Shown here piece by piece: positions 8,835 through 18,133 of a DNA stretch of 64,000 nt. The translations under genes were made by a program, and so were the position numbers. This DNA comes from Pseudomonas sp. BN411. GTDB lineage: Bacteria > Pseudomonadota > Gammaproteobacteria > Pseudomonadales > Pseudomonadaceae. A model generated the notes under the pieces. The model made no database searches, was not told the DNA's origin, and saw nothing but the letters and a program-made list of their open reading frames with translations. The first letter of the stretch is position 1, and every line of letters starts with the position of its first letter. The stretch covers positions 62,001 through 126,000 of the forward strand of contig NZ_SSOM01000070.1 in the NCBI RefSeq assembly GCF_029871235.1. Reading direction: 5' to 3'.

Positions 8835-10562
8835 ATGAAGCCGATTGTCTCCCTGACGCTCTCCGTCGCCCTCGCCTTTTCTTCCATGGAAACTATGGCA
8901 GCCGCCGATCTCATCCTGCACAACGCCAAGGTCTACACCGCCGAACCCGGCCAGCCCCTGCAACAGGCGGTCGCCATCGAGAACGGCAAGATCGTCGCCG
9001 TGGGTTCCGATGCCGAGGTGCTGCGACTCAAGCAGGCGGATACCCAATTGCTCGACCTGGGTGGCAAGGTGCTGATGCCCGGCTTCATCGACTCCCACGC
9101 CCACGTGGTCAAGGGCGGCCTGCAGATGCACCAGGCCAACCTCAATGGCGAGGAGGTTCCGCTGGACGAGCTGGAGAAGCGCCTGCGCCAGTGGCGTGAG
9201 GACGGCAAGGCCAAACGCGGCGACTTCCTGGTGGTCGGCGGCGTGCCCACCAGCTACTGGGACCAGCTCGACGCCTTCGAGCAGCGCTTCAATGCCGGCG
9301 AGTGGGCCGACACGCCCATCCTCTTCGCCGGCTGGGACTACCACACCGGCTGGGTCAACCGCGCCATGCTGAAACGCGCCGGTATCAACGCCGCCAAGGT
9401 GAAGTCGCTCAAGGGCGAAGAGCTGGCCACCATCGGCCACCATGAGAACGGCCAGCCCAACGGATTCCTGGTGGACGCTGGCCTCTACGCTGCCCAGGAG
9501 CTGATTCCCCTGCCCTCCCAGGCAGAGCTGCTGACCGGCGCCCGCGATGCCCTGCACTACTACAACAGCCTGGGGATCACCGCCTGGATGGACCCGCTGG
9601 CCAACGAGATTCCCGGCGGCCCCATCGACAACAGCTCTGTCGGCGTGCTGCCCACCTACAAGGCGATGGCCGACTCCGGCGAGCTCAGCGCCCATGTCGC
9701 CGCCCTGCTGATGGCCGACTCGAAGGCCACACCCAAGGACCTGGACGAACTGGACAAGGTGCGTCAGCAGTTCCAGGGCGTACCCAACCTCACCCTGCCG
9801 GGCATCAAGGTGTTCGCCGACGGCGTGGCGGAGCACCCGGCACAGAGCGCGGCGATGCTGGAGCCGTACAAGAACTCCAGCAAGCGCGGCGAGCTGCTGT
9901 TCGACCCGGCCCAGTTCGGCGAACTGGTGAACGCGGCGGACGCCCGCGGCTGGCTGGTGCATGTGCATGCCATTGGCGACCGCGCGGTGCGCGAATCCCT
10001 CAACGGCATCGAGCAGGCGCGCAAGGCCCGCAACAGCGGTATCCCCCACTCCATCACCCATCTGCAGATGGTCAACCCGAAGGAGTTCGCCCGCTTCAAG
10101 CCGCTGGATGTGATCGCCTCCATGCAGCTCTACTGGGCCACCGCCGACGAACTCAGCGTCGATCTGGTGCAGCCCTATGTCAGCGCCATGGCCTTCCAGT
10201 ACCAGTACCCGGCGCGCTCGCTGTTGAAGAACGGCGCCACCATCGCGGGCGCCAGCGACTGGCCCATCACCACCCCGGAACCCTGGAAGGCGATCTACCA
10301 GGCGGTGAGCCGCAAAGGGCCGAAAGGTGTGCTGAACGCCGCCGAGGAGATCGACCGCGAGACGATGTTCCAGGCCTACACCCTGAACGCCGCTCGCGCC
10401 ATTCGCCTGGACGACCGCATCGGTTCGCTCAAGCCCGGCAAGCAGGCTGACCTGATCCTGCTCGATCGCGATGTGTTCCAGGTCGAGCCCGAGGCTCTGC
10501 GCGACACCCAGGTATTGAAGACCTGGTTCGCTGGCCGCGACGTTTATACCCGCAACCGCTGA
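8835..10562 (+). CDS. Exported metal-dependent amidohydrolase (YtcJ-like)
   Basis: The 575-residue protein starts with a signal peptide (MKPIVSLTLSVALAFSS, cleaved near METMAA), so it likely acts in the periplasm. The amidohydrolase-3 fold is shown by the metal-binding HxH of GFIDSHAHVVKGG, a later HVHAIGDRAV, SITHLQMV, and the metal Asp in GASDWPITTPEP near residue 475. YtcJ-type enzymes cleave formamide- or amide-type C-N bonds; the true substrate is unknown. It is the first gene of a probable operon with the C45 hydrolase and MHS transporter. Confidence 0.85.
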   Translation: MKPIVSLTLSVALAFSSMETMAAADLILHNAKVYTAEPGQPLQQAVAIENGKIVAVGSDAEVLRLKQADTQLLDLGGKVLMPGFIDSHAHVVKGGLQMHQANLNGEEVPLDELEKRLRQWREDGKAKRGDFLVVGGVPTSYWDQLDAFEQRFNAGEWADTPILFAGWDYHTGWVNRAMLKRAGINAAKVKSLKGEELATIGHHENGQPNGFLVDAGLYAAQELIPLPSQAELLTGARDALHYYNSLGITAWMDPLANEIPGGPIDNSSVGVLPTYKAMADSGELSAHVAALLMADSKATPKDLDELDKVRQQFQGVPNLTLPGIKVFADGVAEHPAQSAAMLEPYKNSSKRGELLFDPAQFGELVNAADARGWLVHVHAIGDRAVRESLNGIEQARKARNSGIPHSITHLQMVNPKEFARFKPLDVIASMQLYWATADELSVDLVQPYVSAMAFQYQYPARSLLKNGATIAGASDWPITTPEPWKAIYQAVSRKGPKGVLNAAEEIDRETMFQAYTLNAARAIRLDDRIGSLKPGKQADLILLDRDVFQVEPEALRDTQVLKTWFAGRDVYTRNR

Positions 10563-10650
10563 CTGATTTCTCCAGGCCATGGGGCACCGCTTCGGTGTCC
10601 CGCGGCCGCTTCACGCCCGTAACAATCCAATGCTGAACAGGTAATTCGCA

Positions 10651-11727
10651 GTGAAAGTCCATACCTTCGTCACCGACACCCAGAACCCGCAGATTCGTGG
10701 CCGGCAGATCGGTGAACGGTGGTCGGAGCAGATCCGGCAGACCGTATCGCTCTACCTCGATTTCTTCTCCCAGGTGGATGTCGACCCGGCCACGGTGCGC
10801 AACATCGGCGAAGCCAGCCTCGCCGCCCTCGAAGCCTGGAGCCCGTCCCTGGCCCAGGAGGTGGTCGCCACCGCCGAAGCGGCCGGCCTGCCGCTGTGGC
10901 AACTGGCGGCGTTGAATGCCCGTACCGAAATCCTCGCGGTGATGCCCACGCCGCCCGAAGGCGAGTGCTCCACCGCCGTGTTCGCCCCGCACGGCGCAAA
11001 CGCACCGCGCACGATCCAGACCTGGGACTGGCACGACGCCCTCGTTCCCCACGGGATGATGCTGCAGCTCACCGGCAGCGCCGGCCTGGGCGTCAAGCTG
11101 TTCACCGAGTTCGGCATGCTCGGCAAGATCGGCGTGAACAGCGCTGGCCTGGGCTTGCACTTCAACATCCTCCACCACGCGAGCGACAACGACAGCGCCG
11201 GCGTGCCGGTCCATGCCATCGCCCGCCGCCTGCTGGAAGAAGCCCGCAGCGTGGACGAAGCCATCGCCCTTGCCCGCTCTGCACGGGTCAGCGCCTCCAC
11301 CGTACTGACCGTGTTCTCCCGTCACGACGCATCGCCCCGCGCCGCGAGCATCGAGCTGTCCCGCCACGCGACTGCCGTGGTGCTGCCGCGCGAAGACGGC
11401 TGGATCACCCACACCAACCACTTCCTCGCGCCTGAGCTGGTGCCCGGCGAACGCACGCTGGATGTCTCCACCACTTACGCCCGCCTGGACCATGTGAACG
11501 GCAACCTCGACGCCATGACCGGCAAGACCCTGGCCTCGCGCGCCAGCGCCATGTGCGGCGAGCCGGGCGAGCAGGCCCCCATCTGCTTCCACCCGGACCT
11601 GAGCCTGCCGCCGAAGGAGCGCTGGGAAACCCTGCTCACCATCGGCATCGACACCGAAGCGTTCGAGCTGGAGTACGCCGAGGGCAACCCGGTGGTGCTG
11701 GCCCGCTCGGGCAGCGTGCGCTTCTGA
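10651..11727 (+). CDS. C45 family autoproteolytic acyltransferase/hydrolase (Ntn fold)
   Basis: The 358-residue protein resembles isopenicillin N acyltransferase-like C45 peptidases. The expected self-cleavage site and N-terminal nucleophile is Cys106 in PPEGECSTAVFAP, followed by the conserved TWDWHD and later THTNHFLAP segments. After cleavage such enzymes hydrolyse or transfer N-acyl groups. The start is a GTG at 10651 with ACAGG ten bases upstream. It lies 88 bases after the amidohydrolase and 70 before the transporter, so the three are likely co-transcribed. Substrate class (N-acyl amino acid, beta-lactam-like or peptide) is inference. Confidence 0.83.
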   Translation: MKVHTFVTDTQNPQIRGRQIGERWSEQIRQTVSLYLDFFSQVDVDPATVRNIGEASLAALEAWSPSLAQEVVATAEAAGLPLWQLAALNARTEILAVMPTPPEGECSTAVFAPHGANAPRTIQTWDWHDALVPHGMMLQLTGSAGLGVKLFTEFGMLGKIGVNSAGLGLHFNILHHASDNDSAGVPVHAIARRLLEEARSVDEAIALARSARVSASTVLTVFSRHDASPRAASIELSRHATAVVLPREDGWITHTNHFLAPELVPGERTLDVSTTYARLDHVNGNLDAMTGKTLASRASAMCGEPGEQAPICFHPDLSLPPKERWETLLTIGIDTEAFELEYAEGNPVVLARSGSVRF

Positions 11728-11797
11728 CCGCAATGGCGGCAGGCAGCCACCTGCCGCCAGCAGCTCCCTCCAACAACGACAAGACGAGCAAAGGCAA

Positions 11798-13129
11798 ATG
11801 GCAAATCAACCTTCCCCGGCAACGGGATCGCAATCGGCGCTCCGGACATTCTTCGTCTCGGGCATGGGCACCGCACTGGAGTTCTACGACTTCGTCATCT
11901 ACGGCGTCGCCGCCGCCCTGGTCTTCCCCCAGGTGTTCTTCCCCGACCTTGACCCGCTCACCGCCACATTGGTGGCCTTCGGCGCCTTCGGCGTGGGTTT
12001 CTTCGCCCGTCCGCTGGGCGGCATGGTGTTCGGCCACTTCGGCGACAAGGCCGGCCGTCAGAAAGCACTGGTCGTCACCCTGCTGCTGATGGGTTTCAGC
12101 ACCCTGGCCATCGGCTGCCTGCCTTCCCACGAGAGCATCGGAGCAGCAGCGCCTGTCCTGTTGGTACTGCTGCGCCTGGTACAAGGCTTCGCCGCAGGTG
12201 GCGAATGGGGTGGCGCTGCCCTCTTCGGCATCGAATCGGCCCCGGCCGGTAAACGCGGCCTATGGGGCAGCTTCACCAGCATGGGCATCGGCATCGGCGG
12301 CATTCTCGGTTCCGCCGTGTTCGCCATCGTCAGCGCCGCCTACGATGACAACCTGGCCGACTTCGCCTGGCGCATCCCCTTCTGGCTCGGCGGCGTCCTG
12401 GTGCTGATCGGCCTCTACGCACGCCTGTCGAATACGGCCGGCAAGCCGCTGCAACCGCGAGAGAACACCCGCCTGCCCCTGGTCGCCGCACTGCGCTCGC
12501 GCCCTCGCGAGATGCTGCTGTGCACCGGCATCGCCTTCGGCTACGTGACCATCGCCTATATCGGCAGCACCTTCTTCCTCGCCTACGCCACCCAACTGGG
12601 CTACGGCAGCACTGAAGCGTTGCTGTTCGACGTGTCCCTTTCCGTTGCCATCGTCATCAGCGCCCCGCTGTTCGCCAGCCTCTCCGACCGCCTGGGCCGG
12701 CGCGCCGTGATGATCCTCGGCGCCTTGCTAATGGCCGCCGGCTTCTTCGTCTTCTTCGCCCTGGTGGGCCGCCACAGCCTGCCCATCGCCTGCATGGCGT
12801 ACATCATGGTCGGCGCCCTGATGGGTGCGACCCAGGGCCCGATTCCCGCCTTCCTCGCCGAACAGTTCCCGCGCCACATGCGCTACTCCGGCATGTCCGC
12901 CGCCTACCAGATGGGCGCGGCCTTCGGTGGCGGCACGGCGTCCAGCCTGGCGACAGCGATTCTCATCGCCACCGGCAGCCCGTTCGGCGTGGCCGCCTAT
13001 GGCGCGGCTGCACTGGCGCTGGTAGCGGTGTGCTCGTTCCTGCTGAAGGAGACGGCGCATCTGGGGATGAAGGAGATCGATGCGGACACGGGAACCGAGA
13101 CGGGTGCGGAAATTCTGCGCTCGGCGTGA
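11798..13129 (+). CDS. MFS transporter, metabolite:H+ symporter (MHS) family
   Basis: The 443-residue, twelve-helix carrier has the MHS signature at the N-terminus (FVSGMGTALEFYDFVIYG), the GHFGDKAGRQKALV loop motif between helices 2 and 3, and a repeat of that motif (SDRLGRRAVMI) in the second half. Members import organic acids or related solutes with protons. It ends the amidohydrolase-C45 hydrolase cluster, where it could import the product released outside the cell. A strong terminator follows at 13162. Confidence 0.88.
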   Translation: MANQPSPATGSQSALRTFFVSGMGTALEFYDFVIYGVAAALVFPQVFFPDLDPLTATLVAFGAFGVGFFARPLGGMVFGHFGDKAGRQKALVVTLLLMGFSTLAIGCLPSHESIGAAAPVLLVLLRLVQGFAAGGEWGGAALFGIESAPAGKRGLWGSFTSMGIGIGGILGSAVFAIVSAAYDDNLADFAWRIPFWLGGVLVLIGLYARLSNTAGKPLQPRENTRLPLVAALRSRPREMLLCTGIAFGYVTIAYIGSTFFLAYATQLGYGSTEALLFDVSLSVAIVISAPLFASLSDRLGRRAVMILGALLMAAGFFVFFALVGRHSLPIACMAYIMVGALMGATQGPIPAFLAEQFPRHMRYSGMSAAYQMGAAFGGGTASSLATAILIATGSPFGVAAYGAAALALVAVCSFLLKETAHLGMKEIDADTGTETGAEILRSA

Positions 13130-13161
13130 GTGATCTGAAGGAAGCGATTCTTGTCCAAACG

Positions 13162-13192
13162 AAAACGGGCCCTCGGGGCCCGTTTTGCTTTT
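13162..13192 (+). terminator. Rho-independent terminator after MHS transporter
   Basis: A perfect 11-bp stem (AAAACGGGCCC/GGGCCCGTTTT) with a 3-base loop lies 33 bases after the transporter stop and is followed by GCTTTT. Confidence 0.9.
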
Positions 13193-13392
13193 GAGGCCTG
13201 AACCGACCGTCTGTCGTTGGCTGCTACGCCAACGCGACCGCCCGGTCGAAGTCTGTCGCAATTGGATCGGCGGGCATCGTCCACGCACAAGAAGCGCTTC
13301 ATCGGCCACGCGACCATTACGGGGCTCTGACTGTCGCCAGCCCGGCAGGTTTCGCACTTACAAGAAAAAGCACGCAATGCTTGAGGAGGCCT

Positions 13393-14958
13393 ATGCACAA
13401 GACACCCAACTCACCCGTCGACAAGGTCGTTTTCTGGGGGGCTGTCGTGATATCGGCCTCACTGGTCGCTGGAGGAGCACTCTGGCCCAAGGCCCTGTCG
13501 ACTGCGGCGCAGGCGGTGCTGGACAAGATCATCGACTGGTTCGGCTGGAGCTTCGTCCTCTCCACCGCATTCTTTCTGGGCTTCGCCCTGTTCCTGGCAT
13601 TCAGCCGCTTCGGCCGGATCAAACTGGGCAAGGACGATGAAAAACCCGAGTTCAGCACGTCATCGTGGATCGCGATGATGTTCAGCGTCGGCATGGGCAT
13701 CGGGCTCATGTTCTGGGGCGTGGCCGAGCCGATCACGCACTTTTCGACAATACCGCCCGACCTGGCGCCGCCGCACTCCAGGGAAGCGGCCAAGATCGCA
13801 ATGGGCTACGCCTACTTCCATTGGGCATTCCACCCCTGGGCGATCTACGCCATCGTCGGCCTGGTCATCGCCTACTTCTCATTCCGCAAGGGACTGCCGA
13901 ACCTGATCTCCAGCGCCTTTACACCGCTGATTGGCGAGAAGGGCGTGCGCGGGCCATTGGGCAAATCGATCGACATTCTGGCGGTCCTGGCCACCCTCTT
14001 CGGCACCGCCACCTCGCTCGGCCTGGGCGCTCAGCAGATCAACAGCGGCCTGAACTACCTCTGGAACACCGGCGAATCGAACAACATTGCGTTGGCGATC
14101 ATCGTCGTGATGACGGTGTTCTTCATCCTTTCCGCCATCTCCGGTGTGGGTAAGGGGGTGCAGTTCCTGAGCAACCTGAACATGTGGGTCGCGGTGGTAC
14201 TGCTGCTCTTCCTGGCCGCAGTGGGCCCCAGCGTGTTCATCGTCAACACTCTGGTGGCTTCGATAGGCGAATACCTTCAGGAACTGGTGCCGATGTCGTT
14301 CCGCACCGCTGCGTTCAGTGATGGGAAGTGGCTCGCGGGCTGGACCATCTTCTACTGGGCGTGGTGGATTTCCTGGGCGCCGTTCGTGGGCACCTTCATC
14401 GCGCGCATCTCGCGCGGCCGCACCATTCGCGAATTCGTGATCGGCGTGATCGTCATTCCCAGCGGAGTAACGATGGTGTGGTTCGCGATCATGGGCGGCT
14501 CGGCCCTGTACTCGGAACTGGCCGGCGCGGGCGGCATCGCCGCCGCCGTGAAGGACCAGGGACCTGCGGTGGCGCTGTTCATGCTGCTGGCCCAATACCC
14601 CGCCGCGGCGCTGACCTCATTTGCGGCCATTCTGCTGGTGGGCGTGTTCTTCATCTCCGGGGCCGATGCGGGCTCCATCGTCATGGGCATGCTCTGCGCC
14701 CGCGGCAACCTGAAGCCGCCGTGCTGGCTGGTGGCGCTGTGGGGCGTGCTGACCAGCGCGGCGGCCTCTGTGTTGCTGGTGATGGGTGGCCTGAACGCGC
14801 TGCAGACCGCCGCCATTATCTTCGCCGCGCCGTTCCTGCTGGTGATGGTGGGACTGTGCGTATCGCTGTGCAAAGCGCTGCTGGATGACCAGCCAGTGGA
14901 TGCAACACACGACTCGCTTGCGGCCCTCCGTAATCCGGTGCGTGCCGCTGCGGATTGA
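13393..14958 (+). CDS. BCCT-family betaine/choline/carnitine transporter
   Basis: The 521-residue carrier has the BCCT hallmarks: GMGIGLMFWGVAEPI near residue 100, and the aromatic box WTIFYWAWWISWAPFVG followed by ISRGRTIREF around residues 320-350. It imports a quaternary ammonium compound in the inner membrane. The C-terminal tail is short, so it is unlikely to be an osmosensing BetT-type protein; uptake for catabolism or basic osmoprotection is more likely. The ATG at 13393 has GAGGAGG upstream. It is convergent with cmk, where most relatives have rpsA. Confidence 0.88.
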   Translation: MHKTPNSPVDKVVFWGAVVISASLVAGGALWPKALSTAAQAVLDKIIDWFGWSFVLSTAFFLGFALFLAFSRFGRIKLGKDDEKPEFSTSSWIAMMFSVGMGIGLMFWGVAEPITHFSTIPPDLAPPHSREAAKIAMGYAYFHWAFHPWAIYAIVGLVIAYFSFRKGLPNLISSAFTPLIGEKGVRGPLGKSIDILAVLATLFGTATSLGLGAQQINSGLNYLWNTGESNNIALAIIVVMTVFFILSAISGVGKGVQFLSNLNMWVAVVLLLFLAAVGPSVFIVNTLVASIGEYLQELVPMSFRTAAFSDGKWLAGWTIFYWAWWISWAPFVGTFIARISRGRTIREFVIGVIVIPSGVTMVWFAIMGGSALYSELAGAGGIAAAVKDQGPAVALFMLLAQYPAAALTSFAAILLVGVFFISGADAGSIVMGMLCARGNLKPPCWLVALWGVLTSAAASVLLVMGGLNALQTAAIIFAAPFLLVMVGLCVSLCKALLDDQPVDATHDSLAALRNPVRAAAD

Positions 14959-14974
14959 GGTTCCAACATAGGAT

Positions 14975-15008
14975 CAGGTGCCGCTTCAGGGCGGCGCCTG
15001 TTTCCTCG
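14975..15008 (+). terminator. Probable terminator after BCCT gene
   Basis: A 10-bp stem (CAGGTGCCGC/GCGGCGCCTG with one G-T pair) with a 6-base loop starts 17 bases after the stop and is followed by TTTCCTCGCTTTT. Confidence 0.7.
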
Positions 15009-15024
15009 CTTTTGCTGAACAGCC

Positions 15025-15147
15025 GGTGCGCACGGCGCACCCTACCGGAAGCTCCGTCGCGCCGTTCGACCGACGTCCTTCGTAGGATGTGGCGGGCGGC
15101 GCTCCGCTGGAGCGAAGCGATACCCATCGATCAATCGCTACCTGTAG
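15025..15147. repeat. Pseudomonas-type intergenic repeats between BCCT and cmk
   Basis: It contains the same 21-base GGTGCGCACGGCGCACC element seen at 7011, then from about 15080 a GTAGGATGTGG...GCGATACCCATCGATC element. The latter shares the GATACCCATCGATC core with the repeats at 5291-5628, in opposite orientation. Confidence 0.7.
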
Positions 15148-15167
15148 GAAATCCCAGCCCCACAAAC

Positions 15168-15199
15168 AAAAACGCCGCAGTCAGTGACTGCGGCGTTTT
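15168..15199. terminator. Bidirectional terminator between BCCT gene and cmk
   Basis: A near-perfect long stem (AACGCCGCAGTCA/TGACTGCGGCGTT) starts about 16 bases past the cmk stop. On the minus strand it is followed by TTTTTGTTTG and on the plus strand by TTTTC. It should end the aromatic-amino-acid operon right after cmk. Confidence 0.9.
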
Positions 15200-15214
15200 C
15201 GTCGAGCCGGGACT

Positions 15215-15901
15215 TCAGTCGTCCAGGCCGAGGGCGGCGAAGGCTTCGAGGATCTTGTCCTGAACTTCGTCGATGCTGAGGCTGGTGGAGTCGAGGATGA
15301 TCGCATCCTCGGCCGGCTTCAGCGGGGCTACGGAGCGCTGGCTGTCACGCTCGTCGCGTTCCTGGATTTCCGTCAGCAGGGCAGCCTGATCAGCTTCCAT
15401 TCCCTTACCCTTGAGCTGCAGGTAGCGGCGACGGGCACGCTCTTCAGCGCTGGCGGTGAGGAAGATCTTCAGCTGCGCCTGCGGGAACACCACAGTGCCC
15501 ATGTCGCGACCATCGGCCACCAGACCGGGGGCTTCGAGGAAGGCACGCTGGCGTTGCAGCAGGGCTTCACGCACGGCGGGCAGCGCGGCGACCTGGGAGG
15601 CGCCGGCACCGACCTGCTCGGAGCGGATCACGTCGGTAACGTCTTCACCTTCCAGCACGATGCTCTGGCCGCCACCGGCCTTGGCATTGAACTGCACGTC
15701 CAGGTGCGCCGCCAGGACCTTGAGGGATTCCTCGTTGGTCAGGTCGACGCCATGGTTGCGCGCAGCGAAGGCCAGCAGCCGGTACAGCGCGCCGGAGTCG
15801 AGCAGACGCCAGCCCAGGCGCTTGGCCAGCAGGCCGGCGACGGTGCCCTTGCCGGAACCGCTGGGTCCGTCGATGGCAATCACGGGCACGTTGGCGTTCA
15901 T
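15215..15901 (-). CDS. cmk: Cytidylate kinase
   Basis: The 228-residue enzyme phosphorylates CMP and dCMP. It starts [31 protein letters not shown], with the P-loop GPSGSGKGT near residue 12, and has the later [11 protein letters not shown] and [14 protein letters not shown] nucleotide-binding segments. Its ATG overlaps the stop of the tyrA-aroA fusion (ATGA), so the two are translationally coupled. Unusually, a terminator follows at once; the rpsA gene normally found downstream is not there. Confidence 0.97.
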   Translation of the reverse strand: MNANVPVIAIDGPSGSGKGTVAGLLAKRLGWRLLDSGALYRLLAFAARNHGVDLTNEESLKVLAAHLDVQFNAKAGGGQSIVLEGEDVTDVIRSEQVGAGASQVAALPAVREALLQRQRAFLEAPGLVADGRDMGTVVFPQAQLKIFLTASAEERARRRYLQLKGKGMEADQAALLTEIQERDERDSQRSVAPLKPAEDAIILDSTSLSIDEVQDKILEAFAALGLDD

Positions 15902-18129
15902 GCCTTGCCCTCTTCCGCTACACGAATGCCGGACTGGGCCGCGAGGCCGAGGAAGTTCGGGAACGAAGTGGCGACGTTGGCGCAGTCATGGATGCGGATC
16001 GGCGCGCTGGCGCGCAGCGAGGCCACGCTGAAGGACATGGCGATACGGTGGTCGCCGTGGCTCCAGACTTCGCCGCCGCCGATGGGGCCGCCTTCAATGA
16101 CAATGCCGTCCGGAGTCGGCTCGGCCTTCACACCCAGGGCCAGCAGGCCGTCGGCCATGACCTGGATGCGGTCGGATTCCTTCACGCGCAGTTCTTCTGC
16201 GCCACGCAGCACGGTGCGGCCTTCGGCGCAGGCAGCGGCGACGAAGAGCACGGGGAACTCGTCGATGGCCAGCGGAACCAGGTCTTCGGGGATATCGATG
16301 CCCTTCAGCTTGGCCGCGCGCACGCGGATGTCTGCAACGGGTTCGCCACCCACTTCACGCTGGTTTTCCAGGGTGATGTCGCCGCCCATCAACTTGAGGA
16401 TGTCGATGACGCCAGTACGGGTCGGGTTGATGCCGACGTGTTCCAGCACCAGTTCGGAGCCTTCGGCGATGCTCGCGGCCACCAGGAAGAAGGCAGCCGA
16501 GGAAATGTCGGCAGGCACTTCGATGCGAGAGGCGCTGAGCTTGTGGCCGCTTTCGACGGTGGCGGTGTTGCCGTCCACCTTCACCGGGTAACCGAAGCCT
16601 TGCAGCATGCGCTCGGTGTGGTCACGGGTAGGGGCCGGCTCGGTGACAGAGGTTTCACCGGCAGCGTAGAGGCCGGCGAGCAGCAGGCAGGATTTCACCT
16701 GCGCGCTGGCCATGGGCATGTCGTAGTTCATGCCGGACAGGCGCTGGCCACCGCGGATGGTCAGCGGCGGACGGCCTTCAGCGCCGGTCTCGATCACGGC
16801 GCCCATTTCGCGCAGGGGCTTGGCCACGCGGTTCATCGGGCGCTTGGACAGGGAGGCATCGCCGGTCAGGGTGGTGTCGAACGGCTGGGCCGCCAGCAGG
16901 CCACTGAGCAGGCGCATGGAGGTGCCGGAGTTGCCCAGGTACAGCGGGCCGGGCGGCGGCTTCAGGCCGTGCAGGCCAACGCCGTGAATGGTCACGCGGC
17001 CGTGGTGCGGCCCTTCGATGACCACGCCCATGTCGCGGAAGGCCTGCAGGGTCGCCAGGGCGTCTTCGCCCTCGAGGAAGCCTTCCACCTCGGTGGTGCC
17101 TTCGGCCAGGGAGCCGAGCATGATGGAACGGTGGGAAATGGACTTGTCGCCCGGAACGCGAACACGGCCGGCGAGTTTGCCACCCGGCTGTGCCAGGTAA
17201 ATCAGATCGTTATTGTGCATGGCGTCCACATAGGCCCTGCGGGCCAGGATTTTGCTGAAATGCTCGCGGGCGAAGCGGGCGCGAGTGAACACGCCCAGCA
17301 ATTCATGCCCGTCCCCTGCGTCGACCGCGCCGCGCAGGGCGTCGAGGTCATCGCGAAATGCGTCCAGGATGCGCAGCACGGCATCGCGGTTGGCGAGGAA
17401 GATGTCGTGCCACATCACCGGGTCGCTGCCGGCGATCCGCGTGAAGTCGCGGAATCCGCCAGCGGCATAGCGGAAGATTTCCAGATTCTCGCTGCGCTTG
17501 GCCAGCGAGTCGACCAGTCCGAATGCCAGCAGGTGCGGCAGGTGACTGGTTGCGGCGAGCACCTCATCGTGATGCTCGACCTCCATGTGTTCAACGTCCG
17601 CCCCCAGGGCACGCCAGAGTTGGTCGATGCGCTGCAGAGCCGACGGATCGGTGTTTTCCACCGGGGTGAGGATGACCTTATGGCGGCGGAACAGGCTGGC
17701 GTTGGCAGCCTCCACCCCGCTCTTTTCCGAGCCGGCGATGGGGTGGCCGGGCACGAAACGCGCCGGCACGCCGTCGAAAACCTTGCGCGCCGCGCGCACC
17801 ACATTGCCCTTGGCGCTGCCGACATCGGTGAGGATGGCATTGCCGAGGTCCAGTCGGGCCAGTTCGGCGAGGAGCTTTTCCATGGCGAGAATGGGTACGG
17901 CCAGCTGGATCACATCGGCACCGCGGCAGGCCGCAGCGAGGTCACTCTCGCAACGGTCGACCACGCCGGTCTCGACGGCGATACGGCAGGACTCGTGATC
18001 CTTGTCCACGCCCACCACTTCGGCGAACAGGCCCTTCTCGCGCAGCCCCTTGGCAAAGGAGCCGCCGATCAGGCCGAGGCCGATCACCACCAGGCGCCCG
18101 AAGATAGGGGCGCCCTGTTGCACGGTCAT
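15898..18129 (-). CDS. tyrA-aroA: Fused prephenate/cyclohexadienyl dehydrogenase and EPSP synthase
   Basis: The 743-residue fusion is typical of Pseudomonas. Residues 1-295 form the TyrA domain, with the NAD-binding [13 protein letters not shown], and SHLPHLLAF near 195. Residues 310-743 form EPSP synthase, with GDKS at 327, NSGT at 400, SAQVK at 475, RDHTE at 502 and NPTR at 568. It thus catalyses the last tyrosine-branch redox step and shikimate-3-phosphate to EPSP. The ATG at 18129 lies just past the hisC stop; the longer frame to 18180 would run into hisC. It couples to cmk by ATGA overlap. Confidence 0.96.
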   Translation of the reverse strand: MTVQQGAPIFGRLVVIGLGLIGGSFAKGLREKGLFAEVVGVDKDHESCRIAVETGVVDRCESDLAAACRGADVIQLAVPILAMEKLLAELARLDLGNAILTDVGSAKGNVVRAARKVFDGVPARFVPGHPIAGSEKSGVEAANASLFRRHKVILTPVENTDPSALQRIDQLWRALGADVEHMEVEHHDEVLAATSHLPHLLAFGLVDSLAKRSENLEIFRYAAGGFRDFTRIAGSDPVMWHDIFLANRDAVLRILDAFRDDLDALRGAVDAGDGHELLGVFTRARFAREHFSKILARRAYVDAMHNNDLIYLAQPGGKLAGRVRVPGDKSISHRSIMLGSLAEGTTEVEGFLEGEDALATLQAFRDMGVVIEGPHHGRVTIHGVGLHGLKPPPGPLYLGNSGTSMRLLSGLLAAQPFDTTLTGDASLSKRPMNRVAKPLREMGAVIETGAEGRPPLTIRGGQRLSGMNYDMPMASAQVKSCLLLAGLYAAGETSVTEPAPTRDHTERMLQGFGYPVKVDGNTATVESGHKLSASRIEVPADISSAAFFLVAASIAEGSELVLEHVGINPTRTGVIDILKLMGGDITLENQREVGGEPVADIRVRAAKLKGIDIPEDLVPLAIDEFPVLFVAAACAEGRTVLRGAEELRVKESDRIQVMADGLLALGVKAEPTPDGIVIEGGPIGGGEVWSHGDHRIAMSFSVASLRASAPIRIHDCANVATSFPNFLGLAAQSGIRVAEEGKA

Positions 18130-18133
18130 GACA

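Noticed and set aside
8730-10580. A 616-codon minus-strand open frame opposite the amidohydrolase
   Set aside because: Antisense shadow without domain support; the plus-strand product has a signal peptide and metal-binding motifs.
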